Positions 25,081 to 37,490 of a stretch of DNA of 62,000 bases are shown one piece after another. The DNA is taken from assembly GCA_012295275.1 (NCBI GenBank), contig CM022679.1, positions 14,795,842 through 14,857,841 of the forward strand. Direction: 5' to 3'. Position numbers and translations under genes: made by a program. The stretch is from Chrysomallon squamiferum. Its lineage: Eukaryota > Mollusca > Gastropoda > Neomphalida > Peltospiridae. Each line of letters begins with the position of its first letter. Positions within the stretch are counted from its first letter, which is position 1. The notes below the pieces were generated by a model, which saw nothing but the letters and a program-made list of their open reading frames with translations, was not told the DNA's origin and searched no databases.

Positions 25081-26900
25081 ACTAATATTTATCTATTTGT
25101 TTGTTTGCTTGTTTCTTTTTTTATTGATGTTGTATTTATTTAATTTATTTTATTTTATTTTATTTTATTTTATTTTATTTTATTTTATTTTATTTTTATT
25201 TTATTGTATTTTATTTTATTTTATTTCATTTCATTCATTTTACATTTTATTCATGGATCCTTTGGGATTTCATTGCTGGGATTGACATGTTTCAAGTTTG
25301 AATTACATTTTTTATTTTATGTTCTGTACCTTTGGTGAACAGTCCCCCAGAACTCGTTTTTCAAGTAACAAGTTCCGTATTATCCACTCTTTAGGTGGGG
25401 GTGTCATCACTCACCAGGTGACTCACTGTCGCTGCATTCAAGGTACAGACCGAATTTTGAAGGAGCGTTGGGGGAAGGGTCGGTGAAGAATAATAGACGG
25501 CTGTCTGTCCTGCCAAATTTGAGTGTCCCGTTCAAATTTCGGAAAACCTCCACATTCCAAAACAAGTTGAAAATTTTGGCGTATGGAGGTTATAAAGACC
25601 CATCCCGGCTCCTCGAGATTGACGTCAACTCTTTGGCGCGGTTTATATACCCAGCTAACGCGGACGTCAATGAAAACACACCTATAAAAACAAGTGGACT
25701 TGTCAAAATGGATGGAATTGTGTTTTTCACTTCGAAATGTTTTCGTTTTAATCTTGTCTTTCTTCATATTACTCTATGACCTGCGTGTCTCTGTATTTGT
25801 ATATGAATCTGTGTTCTGTATCTTTATTTTTACCGGTATATTCTCAAAACTCTTTTGATACCGCCTAAAAATGTTAATAAAGAAACAGAAAACTGTAACT
25901 AAATGCATTTTAAAAATAAAATTAAAAATATATAAGTAATTTGAAACAAGATTTTTATACTGATTTTAAAATCACTAATCCCTGGAGATTGCGAAATATG
26001 CATAATTTATTTATATTCGTTCCTGTTATGAATACAAAAGAATAGACAGTTCGCATTCTAGCACAGCCATTATGTTAACATGTAACAGCCATACATACAT
26101 TTTCAGTTGCATTAAACTAAACTGCATGTGACGTAAATATACAAATATCCTAAATAGTTACGCTTGGTTTACAATGGATAGTCTATTTCACTTTCCACAA
26201 TTAAATATATAAATAATATTTTTAGGAAAACAATAATAAAAAATAAAAAAAATACCAAAACGACTGGATGCTGAAAGAAATTCGTTCACATTTTCTTCTT
26301 TTTGCTGCTTTTTCCTTTCTTCTTAACTGTAAATAAAATAAAGTTATAAAAATATGGAACTAGTAGTTAATTAACCAGCGTCTGACGTAATGCTACCAAA
26401 ACCTTCGGAGACGTTGCGCTTTCTTAACCCTTGATGGTCTACTTCCGTTTCTATAAATAAACAATAGTTAAAAAAATAAATAAATATAAAATGACATCTC
26501 CTTGAACCTGAAATTAATTGTTTAGAATTTTCTGCTATTTTACGGACACGCACACACATACACATATACACACAGAGACAATTTTATTTTTTTGTACAGA
26601 ATCATATTATACAATTAAAATAAGATAGAATTGCGATTGTGACATAAAATTGAAACAGTATTCCCAAATGTTATGGTTTCCTATTTGTAAAAATAAACAT
26701 TAGTTTTAAACAAATTAGAAATTATAACTGTGATAATAAAACAAAATAAAATAAAATGTCCAAATCTATTTCAGACTGAAATTAACTGTACAAAGGCAAA
26801 CTTTTAATTATTTATTTATTTATTTATTTATTAGACATTTGTTTCGGTTTTCTCGCTGTTGTTGTGTTTTGTTTGTTTTAATTGTTGTCGACGCAAATAA
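25081..26900. repeat. 2.69-kb tandem unit, copy 4 (divergent right part)
   Basis: Offset 2656 bp from copy 3. The core up to about 25745 differs from the other copies at roughly a dozen sites in 490 bp. Beyond that point the match falls abruptly to something like 75-80 percent by eye, although the order of sequence blocks is kept to about 26550. This marks the edge of the homogenised array. Confidence 0.85.
25620..25690. promoter_or_regulatory. divergent promoter-like core, copy 4
   Basis: Left-pointing TATATAAA at 25642-25649 and right-pointing TATAAAAA at 25683-25690. All four elements are intact although sequence to the right of 25745 has diverged. Confidence 0.45.
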
Positions 26901-27080
26901 AATAAAATAAAATAAAATAAAATAATCATGTATTTGTGTTACCGTCAATTAATTAATGAATGACGGAATTATTTTGGAATCATAATTGTAATAGTGGTGG
27001 TGCAGATATTATTGACAGAAGGAAATGCCGCCGTTAAGACCTACGTGTATTTTTATTCATTCCCCACAAAAAAGGTACCA

Positions 27081-27117
<37 letters not shown>

Positions 27118-28079
27118 TTATTTTAATGGCAAGTACATGTTGGAGTTAAATACATTTTTAAAAATTATTGTTTTGGATTTGTCTGTTACAGTATTTGTTA
27201 GTAGTAGTAATCAATGCATGTAATTATTGTTGTTGAAGAATGTAACTTCGAACAACATTCAACTTAGCTTATTAGAGTCAACCTCAGCAATACATCATCT
27301 ACTCCGCTGATAGGATCTCTCCCATCAGTGGTGTCGTCTGTATCCCAACATCAATTATAGTCATACTTGTTCTATTGTGTATCTCTCCTGATTAAAGGCA
27401 TAACTCAGTATTCAGCATACGTAATAAGATCATAATTTAAAAAAAAAAAAAAATAAAAAAAAAAATAAAAAAAATATTAGATATGAGCAAATAATTAACC
27501 GCTTAATTTTTATTGCAGATCCTATATGAATTGCATAAGAAAAGGAACAAATAAAACAATGTTTAAATCAGCCCCATAACAAAAACAAATTAATTTCACA
27601 TAAGTTAGAACCAGGGAACTTGAAGTGAGTTCCACACAAGCTTTCATTGTTTCCTACTTCAGATAAATAAATATTTCATGTTCAGAATTTACAGATTCGA
27701 GATTTAAAAAATTCAAATTCCATTTTGTTAATGTCTTTCTGAGATCACATGTGTCAAATCTGATAAAATAAAAGTAAAATAAAAACATTGAATTAATAAT
27801 AATTTAAAAATATAAATATTAAAAGATTAATTATAATAAACACAGTATATTTTTTTCGGATAACTTGTTTAAGGAAAAAATGAATGCCATATCAAATTCA
27901 TTGGCCTTGGCACCATATATTTATCGCTAAATAATTTCCCTATGACTGTTATAATTTTAAATAATATAAGATGTTGAAACCTTTTTTTAAAAATAATTTA
28001 AATAGAGAAATATAATTTGTGTACCCCCTATCACCCCACTCAATAGAGAAAGAAAAGATGAGTCAATTTATTTCAGGTT
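26901..28079. other. spacer with possible poly-A-tailed retroposon
   Basis: Contains a GT tract (27083-27115) and a roughly 200-bp mixed-composition body (about 27240-27435) that ends in an A-rich tail (27436-27476). This is the look of a short retroposed element on the + strand, but no Pol III boxes or target-site duplication could be confirmed. The rest is AT-rich with nothing recognised. Confidence 0.35.
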
Positions 28080-29090
28080 TTAGCAGCTGTGCTTTTTCTA
28101 TTTATTTATTTTATTCATTAATTATTTATTTATAGAAACATAAATAGACTGTCAACGGTTAAAAAAAAGCGTAACGCCTCTGAATGTTTTCGTAGCTTTA
28201 CGTCAAACGCTGATAAAGTCATTTTAATGACTAGATTAAATTTGTATAACTTTATTTTGTTTACAATTAAGGAGAAAAAATAAAAGCGGCAAAAACAAAA
28301 CAAAAAAAAACATGGACGAATTTATTTCAGGATATAGCCAGTTAGGTATTTTTATTTTTGTATTTTATTTTTACTCTATTAATTATTTGTAAAAATATGA
28401 GTAGACTGTGCATAGTAAAGAAAGCGTAACTATTTTAGATATTTGTATGTTTACATCACATGTATATATGGCTGTTATATGTTATTACAATGGCTGTGCT
28501 GGTGTACGCTTTGTTTAGTTTGTTTGCTTTCATAAAATAGACTTATACAAATCAATTATGCATATTTCAGAATCTGTATGCTTTGGTAATTTTAAAAACA
28601 TTTTAAAAAGGCTTTATATGCTACTTATATATTTTTAATTGTATTTTTAAGATGAACTCAGTTATAGATTACGCTTCTTTATCATCGTTTTTTAGTCCGT
28701 GTCAAAGAAGTTTTAATAATATACACAATAACAATAATTATAGAGAACACAGAATGATATATAAATAGAGAGAAACATAGGTCACAGAGTAATATGAAGG
28801 TAGGCGAGTTTAAAACGAAAACATTTCGAAGTGAAAAACACAATTCCATCCATTTTGACAAGTCCACTTGTTTTTATAGGTTTGTTTTCATTGACGGGAC
28901 ACTCAAATTTGGCAGGACAGACAGCCGTCTATTATTCTTCACCGACCCCTCCCCCAACGCTCCTTCAAAATCGGTCTGTACCTTGAATGCAGCGACAGTG
29001 AGTCACCTGGTGAGTGATGACACCCCCACCTGAAGAGTGGATAATACGGAACTTGTTACTTGAAAAACGAGTTCTGTGGGGACCGTTCAC
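28080..29090 (-). repeat. inverted partial copy of the 2.69-kb unit, promoter core deleted
   Basis: Reverse-complement match to about 17290-18420 of the tandem unit. Relative to copy 1 it lacks about 135 bp (equivalent of 17491-17624), removing the left-pointing TATA box, both CRE-like elements and the inferred start site. The right-pointing TATA element survives. Some variants match copies 1-3 (near 28800) and others match copy 4 (near 28945-28975 and 29065), so it is a mosaic. Homology stops at about 29092, where glycosyltransferase sequence begins. Confidence 0.8.
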
Positions 29091-29092
29091 CA

Positions 29093-29752
29093 AACAAACA
29101 AGAATATCGTTCACGAAAAAAGAGTAATACCGTCATTGGTGCACTTCACGTGGTTTGGTGGGCCCCAGAAAAACCATTTCCGATTTCACCACTTGATCAG
29201 CATTCTAGCTGCGCATAAATTTGTGAAACCGGAACGGATTTATTTTTGGTTTGATCTTATTCCAGAAGGACATTATTTCAAGGAATTAAAAGAAAAGGTT
29301 CCAGAACTGTTTGTGATCCATCGCAAAACTCCAAAAGAAATATATGGTCGACCTGTGAAAGTCGCCGAACACATTACCGATATCGTACGTCTGGAAGCCA
29401 TTTTGGAATATGGCGGAATGTACTTCGACCTGGATGCTATTGTCGTCAAGCCTTTGGATCCTCTTCTTAAATACGACGTGGTGATGGGATACGAAGGGAA
29501 GGATGCGCTTTGCAACGGAGTTATCATTGGCGTCAAGTGGGCAGAATTCTTAAAGATTTGACACGAAGCATACAAAACGTTCGATGATAACCAGTGGCAG
29601 TATCATTCAGTACAGGTGCCTGGGATCCTGGCCTTGAAATATCCTAAGTTAATACATACAGAAGAGAAATCATTTCATAGACCGAATTATACGCCTCAGG
29701 AAGCGAAGATGCTGTATAAAGATGGAAATCTCTTCAACTTCAAAGAGAACAA
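29093..29752 (+). pseudogene. DXD-motif glycosyltransferase (Gly_transf_sug / GT32-like), truncated and interrupted
   Basis: The frame reads IPSLVHFTWFGGP (start of the GT-A fold), then HITDIVRLEAILEYGGMYFD and the metal-binding DLD at 29427-29435, followed by the VVKPLDPL-type strand. These are hallmarks of the DXD sugar-transferase family that includes alpha-1,4-galactosyltransferase-like enzymes. An in-frame TGA at 29559-29561 interrupts it; the same frame then continues to about 29752 with family-like residues and no other stop. No ATG starts the frame: its 5' end joins repeat-unit sequence directly, without an acceptor-like polypyrimidine tract and without the transmembrane anchor expected of a Golgi enzyme. 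Its 3' end passes into antisense sequence of TPR gene A. Almost certainly non-functional as an enzyme. Confidence 0.8.
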
Positions 29753-30523
29753 TTCAGTGGTTCTGGACCTTTACTGCGGACATCCTGGAGCAGTTTACAG
29801 CATCTAACAGCGAGTTCAGCGACATCCACACCTGACTGAATTGAATAGCTCTGAGTAGACAAAGATCGCCTAAGTGTTAGACCCTCTCCAAATTTCCATT
29901 CGTATTCTTCTGGATATTTCTGATTTACTTTTCTGTACAACTCCAGAGCCTTTGGATAAGAAGCTGTCGAGATCCTAGCGTAGCAATAAGCAAGTTCAGC
30001 TTCAGCTACAGCAAGCATCCTGTTAAGGTCTCCCTCCACGTTTTCCAGTTCGATTAATTCTGATTCAGCAGAACGGTCGCCCTGTTTTAGCAGAAAACGC
30101 ACACGGTTTGCACGAGCTACAATGTTATGGTCTCGACGACAGACTCTTAAATTTATCTTGATTGCCTTCTCTCGATCTCCTAGCAAAAAGTGCAAGAAGG
30201 AAATAAAATTGTCGTCTCTATTTCTTTCCATCAAACTGCGTTTCTCTTCTTCTTGTTCTCGTTCTAACTTTTCAAGTAATTTTTCTCTATGCTGTTTTGA
30301 GCAGTACATGAGATCTGTAAGATGGAAGGAGTGAGGAAACGATTCCAGTCTACCTTCAAAGAAAATGTCGTCATCTGAAGCTGAAAAATAAAATGAAACC
30401 AATTCGAAGCTTTTGAAGAAATAGGGATCGAAAAGTGTGTGTTCCTAAAAAGATGAATTGTAAATGTTTCCTTTTGGTTTTTCTCTTTAAAATTAATTAT
30501 AATTAATCTGAAAATGTTTTGTT

Positions 30524-30620
<97 letters not shown>

Positions 30621-30796
30621 TATATAAATGTGTTTGTACCGTATTTATAAAAGTAAGCAGAAGAGCGTCAGCTGAAGGTGTCATACAACATAATACAAAT
30701 ATTTCACTATCATTGTAACTGGTATTTCTCACCAATTTTGATCCTTCCAAAATCTTTCTCTAATGTCGTTGTGCTTTCCGCTGTTTTCGCAGCCAT
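29753..30796 (-). pseudogene. TPR/TIR-like paralogue A, 3'-truncated (TPR-only, 234 aa)
   Basis: Exon 1 (30796-30733) encodes MAAKTAESTTTLEKDFGRIK and ends in a GTGAGA donor. Exon 2 begins at 30380 after TTTTTCAG. The joined frame has no stop and matches paralogue C from the N-terminus through the first TPR units (LLGDREKAIKINLRVC, YPKALELYRKVN) to KGPEPLN, then runs three more codons into foreign sequence and stops near 29740. About 490 codons, including all of the TIR-like domain, are missing. The break is at the tail-to-tail junction with the glycosyltransferase remnant. The frame is undamaged, so a short TPR-only protein could still be made; alternatively it is a recent pseudogene. The intron contains a (CT)n tract. 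Confidence 0.75.
30528..30616. repeat. (CT)n microsatellite in intron 1 of paralogue A
   Basis: About 44 CT units at the position where paralogue C also has a CT tract (53255-53319) and paralogue B has only a degenerate CT-rich remnant near 39017. Confidence 0.95.
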
Positions 30797-30927
30797 TATC
30801 CTAAAAGAAAGTCACAAAATAGTTTATTAATATTGTGTTTTAGCTCCACTGTACTTTTCTCTGGAACATAATATAATTGTTTTCAAAAACCTGGGAATAA
30901 ATAAAAATAAAATAAGTAAGTAAAAAA

Positions 30928-31002
<75 letters not shown>

Positions 31003-31669
31003 TAGTAACAATCAATGAAAAAAACTTTTTATTTATTTAACATAAGTAATTAAATAAATAAAGTATTTATAGTTTGAAACTATTTTATCTAGCACTTCCA
31101 GCAGTTCTTCTTTATCAGCCTGCATGAGGTAAACAAATCGCCCTTATCAGCCTATGTATAAGAGCATAGAGCGAGAAACGGGTGTATTCGATAACTATAG
31201 CGATAAAGAGACCCGTAAGGTATGAGATATATTTATTAAACAGTTGTTAGTAGGATTTTTTCTTTTTCCTTTTACAGGATCACACCTGTTTCTTGTTTGC
31301 TTCAGAGAATAAACAACGAAATCATCTGCGTCTAGATTTTAAATGTATAAAAATAAAATAATAAAATAATAATACTAATAATAAAAACATTTTTCTCTCA
31401 GGCTTCTGTAAATCTTAATTTTAATTAGGTCGTCAAAATTCTACTGGTTTCAGTAAACATTCGCATCGATTTACGTGATCCTGTTATTTCCGAACTAAGA
31501 TGAAATTTGACTTAATGTGTTGTGTTATGAGCTTCTTGTTTGTTTCTATATTATATTACTAGTTTTAGCTTACATATATGACGAGAAAATTCATGAATGA
31601 ACTTTATCTTTTAATGCACAAGTAATGAATGAAATATTACTTAAATATACAGTAATAACAAATGCTAAA

Positions 31670-32005
31670 TCAAACTTACACGTTATCGTTGGATGTTCCT
31701 TATTCTGAAACGGACAGTCAAAAACTTTGATAGCTTCACCTTTTCATATATAATATGCAATTAGGTGTCGGCTTTCCTTATTGAAATTCAAAGAATCGGT
31801 AGAATAAAACAAGATAGTCAACGTGGAAGTTCTATAAGGGATGTCACCTAATAAGGTAATATTACGAACCTGCGGCGTGACAACAATCTAAACACATTCA
31901 TGGCCACACCTCCTTGTTATATCTCTGTGCTTTATACTTTATCTTCCCGGGACATAGTTCATTTTATTATTAAACTACTAATACAATAAAATACTGAGTT
32001 CTTGT
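31670..32005 (-). promoter_or_regulatory. upstream module P1: candidate promoter and noncoding first exon of A
   Basis: Read on the - strand, a TATA-like stretch (about 31746-31754) is followed by a short segment and a strong donor GTAAGT (31679-31674). The same arrangement recurs upstream of B and C. In A, B and C a TTTAG or TTTCAG acceptor lies 4 nt before the start codon, so a noncoding exon spliced to it is expected. Confidence 0.45.
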
Positions 32006-32106
32006 GACAGAATATGTGAAGCTTTAAATATTAAAATTTAATTATTAAGTATTTGAAAAAAATTATATACTTGAGTCTGATCTCAAGACCTTCCTAATTT
32101 TATTTC

Positions 32107-32141
<35 letters not shown>

Positions 32142-32154
32142 TCTTTATTTCTTT

Positions 32155-32260
<106 letters not shown>

Positions 32261-32471
32261 TAAGTTTTTATCTTTACTTTGGTAAGCTTTATTTCACGTC
32301 TTGCTTCTTATGTGTTTGATTAATATAATTCCTTATAACTGTTATATATGAAAATGTAATTTGCTAAGCAGATATATACTTTAATGCAAATGTTATTGTT
32401 TACGAAATTTAGTTATGTAGTAAAAATGATTAATCATAGAGAAACCACGCCTTAGTCATTTTCAGGTGTAT

Positions 32472-32822
<351 letters not shown>

Positions 32823-32824
32823 AA

Positions 32825-33060
32825 TCAGCCGACTACTTTCGTTATTGAAATTCCAAGAACTGGTACAGTGAAACTAGGTAATCAATGTCAAATCTCTTCT
32901 ATAAGGGATATCACCTGATACGGTAACGTCATGACATTGTCGCCTGACAACAACATAAACACATTCCTGACCACACCTCCTCGTTTTATCTGTGTGCAGG
33001 CCAGGACATAGTCCACTTTATTATCAAATTGCTATTACAATAAAATACTGACTACCTGAA
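32825..33060 (-). promoter_or_regulatory. upstream module P2, partial
   Basis: Matches the distal part of P1 (equivalent of about 31770-32005) but lacks the proximal TATA and donor side, which is replaced by the TG tract. Probably a non-functional duplicate. Confidence 0.4.
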
Positions 33061-33303
33061 TTCAGTATATTATATATTCTGTGTATAGATATATACATCT
33101 CTCTTTCTATCTATCTGTCTATCTATCTATATATATATACAAACTCATATATATATTTATCTATACATACATACATATATATATATTCATATATATATTT
33201 CTACACACACACTTACATTCATACATACATACATACATATTTATATGTTTATTTGGAAATCGAGTTCAATCTGATCACAAGGCGTTCCTAATCTTGTTCT
33301 TTC

Positions 33304-33307
<4 letters not shown>

Positions 33308-33383
<76 letters not shown>

Positions 33384-33385
33384 TA
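33308..33385. repeat. (ATT)n microsatellite
   Basis: About 25 ATT units at the left of segmental duplication copy 1. Confidence 0.95.
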
Positions 33386-33419
33386 ATGCCATCCAATTTT
33401 TACTGGTGTCAACAAACGT

Positions 33420-35640
33420 TAGGATACAATTTTGTAAATTTCTTTTATATCCCAAGCATAATTTTGAATGTGTTTTTTCGTTTGGACATTTTTATAATAG
33501 TGCATATCAATGCACTGACCATGTACATTTATAGTTTAATGGTAACTTTATATCCTTATTAGATTTAGCTGTTTCGCGAACGTGATTAAATAAATTGTAA
33601 GTACATATGACTAATTTTTGTGCAGTTGGAAAAAGAATAAGATAAACACTTGGTATTTGTGACTACTTGAATAAACTGTTGGATTTTTTCTTATTCAGGT
33701 CAAATTAAAGGTCCATCCGTCTCTCTGTATGAAGTATGTTCTTTGTTCAGATTTCGTTTCAGGGGTGGATTATTGCGCGGTTTTCAGTTGCCCGGAGGTT
33801 TACCACGGCTAAAAGTAACAACAAAAACAACAGCAAGAACAAAAACAACAACACCAGCAGTAATAATAATAATAATAACAACAACAACAACAAAACAATA
33901 ATAACAATAACAAGATGAATAATAATAACAACAACAACAACAACAACACAAATAAAAGCCCTATAAGCAATGTTTTTGTTAAAAAAAAATACTGTTACAA
34001 CATTATCGCATGTCAACAGTATAAACACAGTAATGAATTTACATCCTTATATATGTATGTGTTTACAAATATGATATTGCTACTCATGAATGAGTTATTT
34101 GGAAGGATACAGGCTGTTTATTCGTTGTTAATATTGAAATGAAACGTGGATAATAATATCGACATTTTTGTAATTTCAGCTTCAAGAGGTAATTTCCATG
34201 AAAAATACTTGAGTCGTTATCTTCTTCTTTTGTGGATATTCTTTTATGAATATTTTAATATATTTTGTAATCCTCTCCAATGTATTTCATTTCACGTCAA
34301 ACATGGCTTCCAAGACTTTAAGTGTTTAGGTCAGGGTACATCTAAATGTAGCGCTGACTCTATGAGAAGTTAAATTATAAATAAAAACAAAAATCAATCT
34401 TATCTACATTCACGTACAATGTACACCTTTGTTTATTTGCCAGGATATGTCAGGCGACATTAAAATTATAAATCTGTTGTATTCTCAGATGAAACCAAAG
34501 AGGCAAATAAAGAATTTTATAATTTACTCTTATCTTATCTGTGTTTACTTATTTAACTTGGTAAAGTCTTTCTTCTTTTATAATCACTTAGCCCGACCAG
34601 TCTTGTCTGTATGGGGACATTCTATTATCGACATGTCCAGTCGACCTGATAACAGAACACACTGCTGTGTTAAGTTCTTCACGTGATCACTCAGTGTTAA
34701 GTAGTTGACCATGACACCATTATCCGTACCTGGCACAAAAGGTATGCTAACTAGTTCTTTCGAGATCGATATATCAATAATCATGTGAAACATTATTTCT
34801 CTTGACAGTAAAGCTTTACGATTAAATTCTGTAAACGTATTTGTTATACACTAAAGAGAGATATAAATAATTTCTATTAACTTCGGTAAAAATCCTTTAT
34901 TAGCTAAATGCTGAAAGATATTTCCAAATGTACTGTTTATTTATTAAATTAATGTCGGCTATTTACTTATTGTTATATCCGATTATTTATTTATTTGTTT
35001 CTGTTTTTGTATGTGTTAATAGTTGAATTAATTGGATAGGTTAAAGATATTGCCACGTTGCCCGTAGCAAACTTGCGTAATGCAATTTGTTTTATGTACA
35101 TTTATGTGTATAACTTCTAAGTTATCTCCCTTTCTGTGCGTGCAGATCGTCGATTGGTGAGGCTAAGAGAAAAGTACGTGTGTCCTATCAAACTGTATTC
35201 TTCTTATCCTTACTTTTTTATTGTTTTTGTTTTATTTTGTTTTGATTTTAATATTTATTGTATGATTTCTTAGTATATACCCTAGTCAAATTAAGTAAAT
35301 GGTCAGTCCTCAGGAAATAAACCTTTGAGAATATCACATTTTATTTTCATTGCACGTACAGTATCTGCATGTTAAGAGACATTCTGTGTTCTCTATCATG
35401 AAACTGGACTATGAATGTTTCAAATACACGTGTAGATAAAGTAACACCCAATAGAAATATTAATAACGTTACAGTCAAATAGAAGCATTATTTCTAAATA
35501 CTAGTATAAGCAAATAAACACCTGATTATTGTTGCCGCTGTTTGATAAAGACGGTTTGACCAGTGTGTAAATAAAAAATAAAATTAAAGAATGAAAAATG
35601 CAATGCGACAGATTTATAGATAGCTAATAATAATTATTTA
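33420..35640. repeat. segmental duplication, copy 1
   Basis: Matches 45600-47480 and 57290-59075 in the same orientation. Best preserved between copies 1 and 3, for example the block near 34590-34690 versus 58390-58490. Contains AAC/AAT tracts (33813-33950). No coding sequence: the short frames kept between copies vary mostly at codon positions that change residues. Confidence 0.85.
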
Positions 35641-36616
35641 TAAAAATAAAGGGCAAACAATGACACTAACTACCATTTAATATTGCAAGATGACCATCAT
35701 CAGTCTCTCAAGTTTATTTAATTCGTTTGACAACTCCGCACACACAGAAATAAACAAAATGATAAAATATTTCATGAGTTTAACAAAAACAAAATTCAGA
35801 CATTCTAAAACTACATTTTATTACAACAGTGACTACATCGTTACATCCATCAAGGACATTAAGCTGGAAAAAGTCTAAAGGTTAGTGTCCATATTTCAAC
35901 TCATAATAGTAACTTCAGACAAAGTTCTTGAAATAAAAATAGCATGAATTAAATCTGTTTACAGTCCCAACTATATATTATCAAAATATAAAACACATAC
36001 AAATACAAAGATTTTATCATTGACACAATTCACTGACTTGGCGGTAAAATTACACACAAAACAACAAAAAGGATGAAAAGATACTCTAAAGGAGCATTTT
36101 ATTCCAAGCATAATTACTTTGTATATAGATAGATATGGATACACAAAGACATAATATATATCTTATAGTAATAGAGACCCCATCATATCATGTTTTTGAA
36201 GATTTAGATAACACAAATAGTTTTCTTCTTAAAAAATAACCTTATTTTCCGAATATCTATTTATATTTTTAAAATTGAAAAATTCAGTAATGGAAAACAT
36301 TTCTAGTCCAAACATATTGACCTTCTGACGCATTACATAATACAAATTTCATTTCAGGCATAAAGTTATTGAAAAAATGTATTAAAATAACAGCAGACTG
36401 TCTGTACAACCTATGTACGTGGATTTCATTTTTAATGTGTCCATCTGTAACATCTGCTTTTCTTCTGAGAGAAGAGACTTATTTTCTGACTTTCTCCTTA
36501 TATTCTCAAATCAAAAATTCCTCCAGTCCAAACATTTTGTAGTAGGATTCTAATATAGATATATTTATTAGTATAAGTGTTATTGTTGTTGTCGTTGTTC
36601 TTTTTTTTCATATTAG

Positions 36617-36649
<33 letters not shown>

Positions 36650-36746
36650 CAGCAACACCAGCACTAGCAATAGCATCAACGTTTACAAGTAGAACAATCC
36701 ATGCAGTTCATTCCAAATTCCTGTTACGATTTGTAAACTGTCAAAT

Positions 36747-37490
36747 TTATAAATTGACGTCAGCATTAACAAGAAGTGGAAAAGTTTCCAGCAGCCAGTC
36801 CACTGCACTTTTGTCGTCTGCATCGTCTGGTGGAGTTTTTCCTGTTTTGAAATTATTCAGTTCAGTGACACGGTGAGTCTCTCCTGATTTCAAGCATACA
36901 ACCATCATCTTTTCACTTTTGGAAGCAGTTGCTATTGCCAAATCGATTATTTGTTTCCAATGTGTGTTTGGCGTATCGGAATTAACAACAACAACAATGC
37001 ATCGAATACGAGGCATTAATTGTTTATAAGAAAACACTTCATCCACTGAATTAAACGCAAGCTCATCATTTCTCGTGACTTCAAGACCTGCATAGTTTTC
37101 CAGAATTTCCTGAATCTTCGTTGAAACCTCAGATGTTCCCCAGTCGTCTTTGTCATGGAGTATCATGACATCAGCACCATTTATTTCATCTTCTTTCTTC
37201 CTTTTGTAATAGAATGTAAAAATCCTTCTGAAACAAGACCAAGCTTTACTCGGTGACTCGCCTCTTGATAAGATCTGCTGTGCTGTTTTCAGGTAAACTC
37301 GATTGACGAGAGAAGAAGGAATGTCATCAGCTTGTTGCGTACCCATCAGCAGACTTACACACAGTCTGGCATTTTCGTACTCTTGTCGGTTAAGATATTC
37401 CTCTGTAATTCCAATCCAGTCTTCTGGTCCCAGCTTTCGGTTTTGAATATTCTCATAAATCGGAAGAGAATGGGTGAATTCACTGATCAT
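36747..37490 (-). CDS. intact 247-codon TIR-like frame left in paralogue B
   Basis: Starts at an ATG corresponding to an internal Met of C (MISEF). It consists of about 100 residues of helical sequence and the complete TIR-like domain, ending LLVNADVNL. It would be expressed only from an internal start or if the frameshift upstream is bypassed or is a sequence error. Its openness may simply reflect recent decay. Confidence 0.35.
   Translation of the reverse strand: MISEFTHSLPIYENIQNRKLGPEDWIGITEEYLNRQEYENARLCVSLLMGTQQADDIPSSLVNRVYLKTAQQILSRGESPSKAWSCFRRIFTFYYKRKKEDEINGADVMILHDKDDWGTSEVSTKIQEILENYAGLEVTRNDELAFNSVDEVFSYKQLMPRIRCIVVVVNSDTPNTHWKQIIDLAIATASKSEKMMVVCLKSGETHRVTELNNFKTGKTPPDDADDKSAVDWLLETFPLLVNADVNL

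Noticed and set aside
27290-27345. Short hairpin resembling part of a small ribozyme
   Set aside because: Complementarity is short and the CTGATGA and GAAA core of a hammerhead is missing.
34429-34686. 85-codon frame kept at equal length in two segmental duplicates (also 58229-58486)
   Set aside because: The start is not ATG, most differences change residues, and the third copy lacks much of it; recent duplication explains the kept frame.
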